Origin: Tanytarsus gracilentus
Taxonomy: Eukaryota; Arthropoda; Insecta; Diptera; Chironomidae
NCBI GenBank assembly: GCA_038502055.1
Contig: JAXRKN010000042.1
Coordinates: forward strand, 4,634,001 to 4,698,000
Direction: 5' to 3'
Length of the DNA: 64,000 nucleotides
This document shows, piece by piece, positions 38,161-48,263 of the stretch. A program made the position numbers and the translations under genes. The notes under the pieces were generated by a model that was not told the DNA's origin, did not search any database, and worked only from the letters and a program-made list of their open reading frames with translations. Numbering within the stretch: position 1 is the stretch's first letter; every line of letters starts with the position of its first letter.

Positions 38161-40282
38161 TTACTTTTTAATTTGTTGCATTTGATGAATTTTGGGAATT
38201 TTTTCATGATCAAATGTACTGTGCAATAAAAGTCCTAGCAATCCCGATCTCGATGCCATTGCCTGTTTAATTTGTCTCTCTTGTTCGAGTAATTCGTCCA
38301 TTTTTATCCACTGACGAACTCGCTCCAAATCAATTTCAGCTCGACGAATCTTTTCCCAGCAGTAGTGCTTGAAGCAGGACTTTTTTGGCGTTCTACAAAA
38401 CCTGCCGGTCAACTCGAAGACATTTTTTGTAAGAGGACTTCCGCAAACATCAGTATCGAGCACCTTTGATGATCATGATCAATATTATTCTAATTATTCC
38501 TAATTATTCTAATTATTCCTAATTATTTTCTTAATTTTTTTAAATTTTTTTTTGATTATTAGATAATTAGATAATTAGAATAATTAGTTGAAGTTGTCGC
38601 GCAGCGAATAAGTGAGATGTGTGTGAAACTTTTATTTAATAAAATCACTTGTAAATCGCAATTTTAAATAAATATTTTTACTCTAAAATGTCAATAAGAG
38701 TTGCACAAATTAGATTTCATTCGAGTTCATTCAATTACAGCTACTATTCGCTGATATCACAACCACCAAAGATCCGATGAGATGGAAAAACTAAGGCGAC
38801 TTTGATGAAAATATTAAATTTTTTCCATTTGCAATTTTCACTTTTGTTTACTATTGACACTTTTCGCTTCAACACACACTAACACACATTAACAAAATAT
38901 AGAGTGAGAGTGAGAGAGAATCGAAAAGTTAAACCCCCTCCCTTTCAAAATTTCAATGGCGGTTACGTTAACCGCAACAATTTCATTCGAGCGGTCAAAA
39001 AAAAATTAAGAAAATTTAAAAAATTAAAAAAATAATTAGGAATAATTAGGATAATTAGGAATAATTAGGAATAATTAGGAATAATTAGAATAATTAGGAA
39101 TAATTCATCGTGGAATTACCTTTGCGTCTTTAGAGTGTTCGGGGCAGAGAACTCGCAATCTTTTGCAGTAAGTTCCATTAAGGGGATTAAAGAAATCGCA
39201 AAACATTGAATTGCCTTCGATGCGTGTCTTAAAAATACTTCCAAAACTCGCTTGGCTTTCATATTTGTTAAAGCATTTTTCCATGTGTCTGATGGCTGTT
39301 CTTGTATGAATTTCATGACCACAAGTCACACAATACATACTGGATTCATCCTCCCCATCGACGTTTTCCTTGGTCGACTCTTCGATTGTACATTGCTTTG
39401 CAGCTTCAACAATTGAATCAAGTTCACGATGCCGCTTGTCGAGTTCAAAAAGAGTTGCCCTCACAATCTGCTGTTTAGCTCGATTCTTTTCCAGTGCCTT
39501 TCTATTGAGTTCAGTGGCTAAGCTAGGAGTTACGCTCGCTTCCTGAATTCTCGTTGGGAGTATTTGAAAAATTCGATTTGTCGCCAATTTCATGCCGCAA
39601 ACATCCGAGCAATATTTCGATTGAGGACGTGCTGTGTTTCTACACTCTGGCCCTAGGCAGTGACGAAGACCCTCAAGAGCTGGATTTATGAACAATTCTG
39701 GTGTCACTGAGCGCTTACGTTTTCTACAAACAAAATTTAATAAAATTAGTTTATTAACCTGACATTATTGACTTACTTCACACGCCCTTCCTTATCCTTT
39801 TTATCCTTTGAAATTTTCTTCGAGCTGGATCTTTTTTCACACTTTCCCTTCTTCCCCATTATTTTTGATCGACAGCCATCACAATGTCCACACCTAGCGT
39901 CCTTGTCTTTCTTCCTCTTAATCACTTCCTTGCTACCAGATGCCACTAGAGCTGGTTGAGTTGATGTTGATGAAGAATATAGAGAAGATTTGAAAACGGT
40001 TCGCATAGTTGGGTCGATTTCGCGGCATCGGTCACAAAAGTATTTTTTAATGTTCTTCGACTCTTTTTCAGTGATTTTAATGCAATCTCCATGATACCAT
40101 TCTTCACAAGCGTCACAGCATATCATAAATCGATTTGAATCGAAAGTTCGACAGACACAGTATGAAACAGTAGGATTTTGATCTTCTTTCAAAAGTAAGT
40201 TCGCGATCTTACTCTTTCTCTCGGGTAAAATATCAAATTGTTTTGCAATCTCCTCCTTTGTCTTGTATTTTTTCCCGTCCAT
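38161..40282 (-). CDS. Cfp1: CXXC1 / Cfp1, COMPASS (SET1) complex subunit with PHD finger
   Basis: Three exons, 40282-39777, 39723-39120 and 38463-38161, give 470 aa. The PHD finger (YCVCRTFDSNRFMICCDACE ... YFCDRC) spans about residues 38-92 and reads H3K4 methylation. After it comes a reduced CXXC finger (CGHCDGC ... KCEKR), then the conserved Cfp1 C-terminal domain with LGPECRNTARPQSKYCSDVCG, a coiled region, CVTCGHEIHTRTAIRHMEKC and the final Cys-rich SET1-binding part (GRFCRTPKKSCFKHYCWE). The protein targets SET1 methyltransferase to promoters. It is about 190 residues shorter than fly or human CXXC1 and lacks the first CxxCxxC of the CXXC domain. Intron 2 carries a MITE. Confidence 0.92.
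38464..39119. mobile_element. MITE copy 1 with decamer-repeat flanks, in Cfp1 intron 2
   Basis: The intron is decamer repeats (about 38486-38590), then a roughly 400-bp element (about 38592-38993), then decamer repeats of opposite orientation (about 39000-39107). The element begins GTTGTCGCGCAGCGAATAAG and ends ACGTTAACCGCAACAATTTC, so its ends are short imperfect inverted repeats (TTGTCGCG / CCGCAACAA). It has no coding capacity. Two related copies lie near 43138-43357 and 45965-46323. Confidence 0.65.
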
Positions 40283-40452
40283 AATGAGTTTGGTGATGAT
40301 TTTTCTTAAAATTTATTAAATATTTTCAATTTACTGTTTACAAAATTTTATTGTCTCCGAAAGAAAAAAAAAATTCAAAATTATTTGTAACGAACTTTTA
40401 AAACATGCAAATTTTATTAAACACTCTTAACAATGAAATTGGAGAAAATCAC

Positions 40453-43400
40453 TTAATGTTCACAATCAGACCATCCACAGCTATGATCTGCACTGCGAAT
40501 AGTACAATGAACAGTAGATTTGTATATATCCGATACTTCAATAGTTTCAGTTAATTTAATCTCTGGCGGCGGCTCCACAGATTTAATTGATGGTTTACAG
40601 AGCAAAACGATATCTTCCAATATGTCTTTGTTTTTTTCAGCCTCGAAGATTTTAATAACTGAGTATTCCTCCGCTGATCTAATCAGCTTGTAATTAAAAC
40701 TTTTTAAGCCATTGTCGGCGAAGAATTTCAAAAAGTCGACGGCATTTGATGAATTTGGATCCAAATCATCCGGCAAATCCAGTGCACATTTTGCAGCTAA
40801 ATGAGGAGTGTCGATAACCCATTGATCATTTAAAGCACCAATATCCTTTAAAATTTTCCAATTATTTTAATTATTTCAATTATCGCTCTTTGTTTACCTT
40901 TAAATTCACGACCTCTGTGTTGCCGTAGTCGATGAATTTGACGTTAATGTTAGCATCAACGATGCGTGAAATTATCGCTCGATACCAAAGACCATCGAGC
41001 TTGTATTTTGCCATGACGAGTTGATCAATTTTGGGCTCTTCAACAGGAACACGCTTGTACTGTCTGCTGGCAAATAACCGAATAATATTTAATGTCGAAG
41101 ACGTTTCGATTTGCTGAATGTAAAATTCTTTCAAGTGATATATGTAAGTAATAAATGCACATCCAGTTGACAAGATCTGAAGTTTTTCAACATATTTCAA
41201 CTTTACCAGCTCATTGAGTACATTATTTTCGCCATCAAAAAGATGAATGGTATTGTATTGTGGTTCACAATCAAGAATTTTATAAGTCAACTGTTTACCA
41301 CATAAATTCATCAAAAATTCGGATGCTTCTTGTTCGTGGTTGGTATTTACGATGCATGAAAGTCGACATCTTATGCCAGAAGGAAAAGGAACTCTTATAT
41401 CAACGGGTGCCTCAAATAATTTGATAGAACTGTCAACCCATTCGGTTCTCTTTTTAACTTTTGCCCATTCAATATCGTCAACTTTAATAATTGAACCATC
41501 ATCAATATTTTTAAGGAGTTTCACTTCCTTATTTCCATTTTTCTCAACGTCTATTAAAACAGCTCCAACTTTCATATGCTTTTCTCGATCGTAAACCTCA
41601 AAGACATCCTTGAAAATTAAGTTTTCCCTCTTAAGTATCGATCCATCATCAATGTTTCTCAAGGTTTGCACCTCCTTGTTGTTAATTTTTTCAGTCTTAA
41701 GTAACACAACTCGGATCCACATCTTAATTTCAGGATCTTGAACCACATAGACATCATTTTCTTTGGCTCTTGAAACTTCAGTGAGACCCTGTATGAAAAA
41801 TGAAAAAGATAATTAGGATAATTATTCTAATTATTCTAAATATCTAATTATCAAAATAATTAGGAAAACTTAAAAATAATTAGAATAATTAGGATAATAA
41901 TAACTAACAATTTTCTTAACAAAATACTGCCATTGATTAACCATGGTTTCGAGTTGCGGCATATTAGCAATCAATTGAATGGTAAAATCATTAACGTTTA
42001 AAACATGAGATATGCGACAAAAATCAATGTTTTCGTCTTGTGTGATAGACCATTCTGAGTCAAGTTCATCCCAGCCATTATTTTTGCTTATGGGACCTTG
42101 AGATTTCTCTGCTGAATCCAAAATAACAACGTTGTACACGCCATTCTCGTAGCTTTGAATATTGATGTTAATTTCTTTGCCATAGAGTTTAGAGAGACTT
42201 TTGGTTCTAAAGTAATCTTCACTCTCATTCAAGCAACATAAATATGCGGCAGGCGGATGCTTTAAAATTTTTTCAACTATTACTCCTACATCTTTATGAT
42301 TAACTTTGTAGATGGTGCCATAATCAATTAGTTGAACCTCGCTCAGCAGCGGTGAAATGCGTTTGAGAAATTTTCCACGATGAAATTTATCTTGAATTTT
42401 TACACTACAAACATTACCAGGAGAAGGACACTTCAACTCGCAAGCATTTAAAGTTTCCAGCTGTTTCTCATAGTAAGCAACGCAACTCTCTTTCTCAATT
42501 AAAGTGACGTAGAAATTATTTGCCGATTCAATGGCACTGATCTCAACTTTATAGTTTCCTGGCTTTAAAATAAATTGCTTGGGATAAGTGAGAGAGCGTG
42601 GATCGTAAGCCTTTAATAAATTCAAGATTAGAACATCGTCAGCAGTATCTTTAAGCGAGCATAACTGGATATCTGATCTTGACGACGATAAAACAGTGAG
42701 TTTGAGATTACGATTATGAGTCAAATAGCGAAAATAAAACTTCATTTCTTCCTCATCGAGTTGGGTGGCACTCTCGACATCTTTCAATGCCTTTATCAAC
42801 CAAATGGACTTTAACCTGTTGATTATCGACACTTTTCACAATGCCACGAAGAGCGTCTAGTCTCTTTAAATTGTTATTGTTGACCAGCGTGATGACTTTT
42901 GTTCCAATCGATGGAGTACTGCCAGCTAAAGGAGATAGAGCAGCCTCGCGCAAAAGCTCTTCGTGTGCTTTGTACTTTTTAATTTTTTCAGTCGACACAA
43001 ATTCAACATAAAAGTTCTTCGGACCATCTTTGCATTCCAGAATTTTTACATCGTGCTCTCTGCAAAACATTTTCCTAATTATTTTTGTTATTTTTGATAA
43101 CTATTATAATTATCTTTTCCTTTTTTCTCTCTATACATACTGTCGCATAAGTGAGATGTGTGTGAAATTTTAAAGATCGATGAGGTGAAAAAGGCAAAGC
43201 GACTTTGATGAAAAATATTTAATATTTTGATTTTTCACGTTTGTTTACTTTTGACACTTCTCGCTTCGAAAAAAAGGAAAAAGATTATGCGAAAAGTCAA
43301 AGCCCCATTTCAGAATTCAAAATTTGAATGGCTGTTACGTTAACCGCGACAATTTCATTAGAGGCGAAAATTAGAGATTCTGGCAAAATTTCCCTATAAA

Positions 43401-44084
43401 GGCGAGGTTCTTCAAAATTAGAAAGCTGGTTCAGCTGATCACTGACTGAACATGGACGGAAGATTTCAGCACAAATTGGATCGCTCAGTATAAAATCGTT
43501 CACAAAGCAAGTCCCTTTAATTTCAATATGAGCAAGCGACAGAGGTGGAATCTAGATGATAATAATAGACTAATATAGTAGTTTATGTTGTGAATTATAA
43601 ATAAATTATTTTATGTACCTCTCCTGCGATTTTAAGGCCAACAATTTTGTTGTGAAGAAGACTGTTGATTTTATTTTTAATTTTATCACGGTAATTGTGC
43701 ACATTTGTGTCTATCATGATTCCAGCGATGTAAAAGGGCTTGCATAAAGGAAGCAGTGAGTAAAAGAAGTTAGTTTCTGGTATGAATCTCAAGAGATTTA
43801 CAGGAAATGAAGCGATAAATCCACTATCAATAAAATAAAGAGTTGCCTTCTCATTATCAATTATATCGATGACACGGCACCGGTGAACTACCCCTTCCGT
43901 TTTGACCATACATAAATCGCCAACTTTCTGAAAGTAGGGGCACTTGATATTCTGAACAAAAATCTTGAGAAAAGACTTTTTAATGCGAACTTCCGTAATT
44001 TTAACCAATCTAACATCAACTTTTGTTTTAAAAGTTTTTCTTTTAGCGCTTTACCTGATGCTGCATTATTCCTTCATCCATCAT
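40453..44084 (-). CDS. Multi-Tudor-domain protein (piRNA-pathway type), with a broken middle
   Basis: Exons supported on the minus strand are 44019-43619, 43551 to about 43370, about 43070-41909, 41788-40898 and 40845-40453. A possible first exon at 44084-44055 does not match phase. Tudor cores are visible four times (TLYFIDSG, KVHLVDKG, EVQLIDYG, NVKFIDYGN). An internal duplication repeats NKEVxxLxNIDDGSI twice within exon 5. Proteins like this bind dimethyl-arginine on Piwi proteins in germ-cell granules. At about 42770-42800 the frame changes once within GAAAGA, as if one A were extra. The junction after 43370 runs into a MITE. It is either functional with an unresolved exon plus an assembly indel, or a decaying gene. 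Confidence 0.65.
41789..41908. repeat. Tudor-gene intron made of a decamer palindrome
   Basis: This 120-nt intron (minus strand donor GTTAGT, acceptor CATACAG) consists nearly completely of TATCCTAATTATTCTAATTA-type units, a central GATAATTAGATA, and the inverse units. It is a second example, with Sap-r intron 5, of an intron that is little more than the repeat. Confidence 0.7.
43073..43357. mobile_element. MITE copy 2 between Tudor-gene exons
   Basis: From about 43138 the sequence TGTCGCATAAGTGAGATGTG starts a 220-bp internally shortened relative of the element in Cfp1 intron 2. It ends near 43357 in GTTAACCGCGACAATTTCAT. A short AATTA repeat lies at 43073-43112. The Tudor exon on the minus strand reads into this element (residues NEIVAVNVTAI) and then stops. 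Confidence 0.65.
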
Positions 44085-44156
44085 AGATGATGATATTGAC
44101 TTTTATAAATTTTAAAACTTAATTAAAGAAGAAATTTATGGTAAATATTAAAATAA

Positions 44157-45085
44157 CTTGAGATTCAACAATTGCATGATGGTTACTTGTTCAAAAGTAC
44201 AAACACAATTAACGTTTATCTTGCCTCAAATATTAAATAACTTAAATTTGTAGGATCGTTCAATTGCGGTTTGGGACATAACGTCTCCAAAGGAAATAAC
44301 TCTTCGGCGTGTGCTAGTTGGACATCGAGCCGCTGTTAATGTTGTAGACTTTGATGAAAAGTATATCGTATCGGCCTCTAGAGATAGGACAGGAGATTAA
44401 GGTCTGAAGATCAAAATTTAATTTTTTTCGTCCATAATTGTTTTGTAACTGTTTGATTATTAAATAACAAATGATATCTAATATGTACTTAAAAATTATA
44501 ATTTAGGTGTGGAGCACTTCATCTTGTGAATTCATTCGGACACTAAATGAACGTGGTATTGCCTGTCTTCAATATAGAGATCGTCTTGTGGTGAGCGGAA
44601 GCTCTGATAATTCAATTCGCCTATGGGACATTGAATGTGGAGCTTGTCTACGAGTCCTTGAAGGACACGAGGAATTAGTTTGTTGTATTCGCTTCGATTC
44701 AAAACGAATTGTGAGTGGAGCGTATGATGGAAAAATCAAAGTGTGGGATCTTGTTGGTGCATTAGATCCACGAGCACAACCAACTCTCTCTGTATAAAAA
44801 CATTAAATGTAAGCAGAAAAAATATTACATATTGATTTGTTACCTATACTCCTTTCTATTTTTTAAGGAACACACAGGCCGAGTATTTAGACTACAGTTT
44901 GATGAATTTCAAATTGTATCCAGCTCTCACGACGATACCATTCTCATATGGGACTTCTTGAATTATTCACAGGAGAGTACAGACTCTTCAGGAAGTAGGA
45001 ATGTTAATAATAGTTCCTTAGCAATGAATAACTCTACTAATGGTGACGCTTCTGCAGTTGCACGGAGTCCATCTCGTAAGTAACC
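44157..45085 (+). pseudogene. slmb: Slimb (beta-TrCP) partial copy A, broken
   Basis: Starting in the middle of a WD40 exon (FNNCMMVTCSK), this copy contains three further exon remnants, at 44264-44398, 44504-44796 and 44869-45078, with intron borders kept. The encoded stretches (IACLQYRDRLVVSGSSDN, RIVSGAYDGKIKVWDLV, GRVFRLQFDEFQIVSSSHDD) are typical of slimb, the substrate receptor of an SCF ubiquitin ligase. A four-base GGAG insertion near 44389 shifts the frame before a splice site, a short deletion removes part of a repeat linker (RTLNERG), and a shift gives a stop after TLSV. The F-box and N-terminus are absent. It is a DNA-level duplicate, not a retrocopy, because introns remain. Confidence 0.85.
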
Positions 45086-45429
45086 TTTATGCAATCATCA
45101 ACAGACAATAATAATTGTTTTCTCAATCTTTCACCAATGGAATGAATGTGATGATTTGATATGATATATTTATAATTTATACATACAACATATATTTGAT
45201 CTGGTACACATTTCATTGATTTTTAATAGGAAAAAAACTGTTTAAAATTTGAAAAAAATATTTTTGGGATGCTTTGTGCCCTAGTTTCAAATATAATAGT
45301 TCAAAATAAATTTTGCATGACTCCGAAGTGCACTTTTGCGAAGGGACTATAACTTCGTAGTTAATTTTTCTATCGATAATTTTTCTGATCGACTAAAATC
45401 GATTCGAGTCGATCGATGATTTTTGATTT

Positions 45430-45610
45430 TTATAGCGTAACCCACACAAGGTGTGGTAACGCTTATATGCTCGTGATTCCGTCCGTTCCATCGAGATCTC
45501 GGCTCCTGGACCAGCTAGAGACTTCGGGTTTTCGCCAGATGGTAGGTCGTAGGGTCTATATTAGCCCATTTTAGAAATTTTTTGGGTCATGACTATGGGT
45601 CGTGCCATGG
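45430..45610 (-). mobile_element. Fragment of the GCGTAACCCAC-ended element, inverted copy
   Basis: The stretch from GCGTAACCCACACAAGGTGT to about 45600 is the reverse complement, with changes, of the right end of the element at 48020-48263. It includes the shared GCTTATATGCTCGTGATTCC, a CCAGCTAGAGACTTC block and the TCGTGCCATGGACGGCCATA end of the repeat unit. Confidence 0.7.
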
Positions 45611-45614
45611 ACGG

Positions 45615-45958
45615 CCATAATATTCCTAATTATCCTAATTATTTCTAATTATTCTAATTATTCCTAATTATTTTTTTTGATAATTAGATAATTATTCGAG
45701 ATAATTATGATAATTTCCTCGGTGGACGATTCCTGAGGGGACGTCTGCCACTAGGGGAATATATATTCTCTTGAAAGTTAATTATACTTTTAAGTTAATA
45801 TGCAAAGGTTACGTTTTAATCCTCAGCCTAGCCCGCAAGCTATGGAAAGGAAACAAAAACGGGCGCGTCTATCCTGGTTTTCCCAGCGGCCACCACTATG
45901 TTATCAATCAATCAATCAATCAATTATTCGAGATAATTATGATAATTATCTTTTTTTT
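45615..45958. repeat. Decamer palindromic repeat and flanking low-complexity DNA
   Basis: CCTAATTATCCTAATTATTT-type units fill about 45620-45680 and are followed by GATAATTAGATAATTATTCG. A second short piece with the same TTATTCGAGATAATTATGAT lies at about 45922-45950, after an ATCAATCAATCAATCA microsatellite. Between them is unplaced sequence without a convincing gene. Confidence 0.6.
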
Positions 45959-46323
45959 CTACAGTTCGAATGAAATTGTCGCGGTTAACGTAACCGCCAT
46001 TAAAATTTTGAATTGTGTGATGAGGGGGGTTTAACTTTTCGCATCTTTTCTTTTGAAGCGAAAAGTGTCAATAGTAAAGAATAGAAAATTAAAAATGGAA
46101 AAAATTAATATTTTCATCAAAGTGCCTTTGCCCTTTTCATCTCATCGAATCTTAAGTGGTTGTGATATCAGTGATGGACAGCTGTAAATGAATGAACTCG
46201 AATTATATTCAATTTGTGCAACTCCTAATGACATTTTCGCATAAAAATATTTATTTAAAATTGTGATTTACAGGTGATTTTATTAAATGAAATTTTCACA
46301 CACATCTCACTTATGCGACAGCG
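45959..46323 (-). mobile_element. MITE copy 3, next to slimb copy B
   Basis: Relative to the Cfp1 intron copy this element is inverted: it opens near 45965 with GAATGAAATTGTCGCGGTTA and closes near 46320 with CACATCTCACTTATGCGACA. The slimb-derived sequence starts at once after it (46325), so the MITE marks the left breakpoint of copy B. It carries no open frame of its own. Confidence 0.7.
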
Positions 46324-47257
46324 TTAGTGTCTAAAGAGTGGAATCGTGTGATTAGCGAGGGAATGCTATGGAAAAAAACTGATTGAGCGTAAGGTCAGAA
46401 GTGACACACTCTGGAGAGGACTTACTGAACGAAAAAAATGGATCAAATATCTTTTCGTGCCACGTCAAGGAGAGTATCGAAATCATTCGTTTTATCGTCA
46501 ACTTTATCCTATAATTATGAAAGTAAGTAATCGGTTTGTTTCAAAAAATAATAATTTAAAATAAATGATTAAGGACATCGAGACTATCGAGAACAATTGG
46601 AGGTCCGGAAATCACAATTTGCAGCGAATAAATTGCAGATCTGAGAATTCAAAGGGAGTCTATTGTCTTCAGTACGACGACAACAAGATAGTATCAGGAT
46701 TGCGCGATAACACTATTAAAATATGGGATCGTCATACATTGCAATGCAATAAGGTTTGTGCTAAACTCCTATACGACTCCAATTTTTTTTATTGCAAAAT
46801 TTTCTCTTGATCTAGATTTTGACAGGTCACACTGGATCAGTTTTGTGCTTACAGTACGATGACAAAGTAATTATCAGCGGATCAAGTGACTCCACTGTTC
46901 GAGTGTGGGACGTGCAAACCGTAGAGATGACAAACACTCTGATACATCATTGTGAGGCAGTCCTTCACTTGAGATTCAACAATGGCATGATGGTTACTTG
47001 TTCAAAAGTACAAACACAATTAACGTTTATCTTGCCTCAAATATTAAATAACTTAAATTTGTAGGATCGTTCAATTGCGGTTTGGGACATAACGTCTGCA
47101 AAGGAAATAACTCTTCGGCGTGTGCTAGTTGGACATCGAGCTGATGTTAATGTTGTAGACTTTGATGAAAAGTATATCGTATCGGCCTCTAGAGATAGGA
47201 CAGGAGATTAAGGTCTGAAGATCAAAATTTAATTTTTTTCGTAATATGTACTTAAAA

Positions 47258-48263
47258 ATTTTTCAAAACCCACACGTGGGTGTTGCCGCGTAACCCACTT
47301 GTAACAGATCAGTGTTTGAAAATCAAGTGCATAAAAAATGAGTTTAAGTCAATCCGGACACTTTGGCTGTCCGTGGCAGTCCTGTTCGACAATTTTTCAA
47401 AAATCGTCTATGTCATTAGATTCCTGGTCCAATTACGAGTTCAACGATACCCATGAAGTCATAGTTCTGAAAAATGGACATTTTGGCTGTCCGTGGCACT
47501 ACTGGCCGGCCTTGATTAGCATTTATCAAAAATCATCTATGTCAATAGATTCCTGGTCCAATCACGAGTTCAACGATACCCATGAAGCCATAGTTCTGAA
47601 AAATGGACATTTTGGCTGTCCGTGGCACTACTGGCCGTCCATGATGGACATTCATCAAAAATCATCAATGCCATTCAGTTCCTGGTTCAATTACGAGTTC
47701 AACGAGATACATGAAGCCATAGTTCTGAAAAATGAACATTTTGGCTGTCCGTGGCACTGCTGGCCGGCCATGATGGACATTCCTCAAAAATCATCTATAT
47801 CAATCGATTCCTGGTCCAATCACGAGTTCAACGATACCCATGAAACCATAGTTCTGAAAAATGGACATTTTGGCTGTCTGTGGCACGACCATAGGTCACG
47901 ACTCGAAAAATCATGTATGTCAATCGATTCCTGGTCAAGTTACGAATCAATGCCAATCGATTTCTGGTCCAATCACGAGTTCAACGATACCCATGAAGCC
48001 ATATAAGAAAAAATTTGTATGAAAAATGGACGTTATGGCCGTCCATGGCACGACCATAGGTCATGACTCAAAAAATAGTCAGTGCCTGCACATATAGACC
48101 CTAAGAGCTACCATCTGGCGAAAACTAGAAGTCTCTAGCTGGTCCAGGGACCGAGATCTCGCTTGTGCAGACGGACGGACGGACGGACGGACGGACAGAC
48201 GGACGGACGGACGGACGGACGGAATCACGAGCATATAAGCGTTACACCACTTTGTGGGTTACG
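47258..48263. mobile_element. Element with GTGGGTTACGC end and a 43-codon tandem repeat
   Basis: Compared with copy A of slimb, about 1 kb is inserted here between CTTAAAAATT and TAAAAATTATAATTT, which suggests a short duplicated target (about TAAAAATT). The left side contains CCCACACGTGGG and GCGTAACCCAC; the right end reads GTGGGTTACGC after a run of about twelve GGAC units (about 48174-48222). The centre is a tandem repeat. No transposase is present, so it is nonautonomous. The class is not recognised. Confidence 0.65.
47338..48006 (+). CDS. Open frame of 222 codons made of a 129-bp tandem repeat
   Basis: The frame starts at an ATG and holds about five copies of a 43-residue unit with the cores GHFGCPWHYWP, QKSSMSIDSWSNHEFND and THEAIVLKN. 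Unit starts at about 47356, 47476, 47605, 47734 and 47863 are 120, 129, 129 and 129 bp apart, all multiples of three, which is why the frame stays open. Cys, Trp and His positions are kept in most copies. No family is recognised, there is no signal peptide or membrane segment, and it lies inside a nonautonomous element. It may be a protein-coding minisatellite or simply a repeat without stops. Confidence 0.35.
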   Translation: MSLSQSGHFGCPWQSCSTIFQKSSMSLDSWSNYEFNDTHEVIVLKNGHFGCPWHYWPALISIYQKSSMSIDSWSNHEFNDTHEAIVLKNGHFGCPWHYWPSMMDIHQKSSMPFSSWFNYEFNEIHEAIVLKNEHFGCPWHCWPAMMDIPQKSSISIDSWSNHEFNDTHETIVLKNGHFGCLWHDHRSRLEKSCMSIDSWSSYESMPIDFWSNHEFNDTHEAI

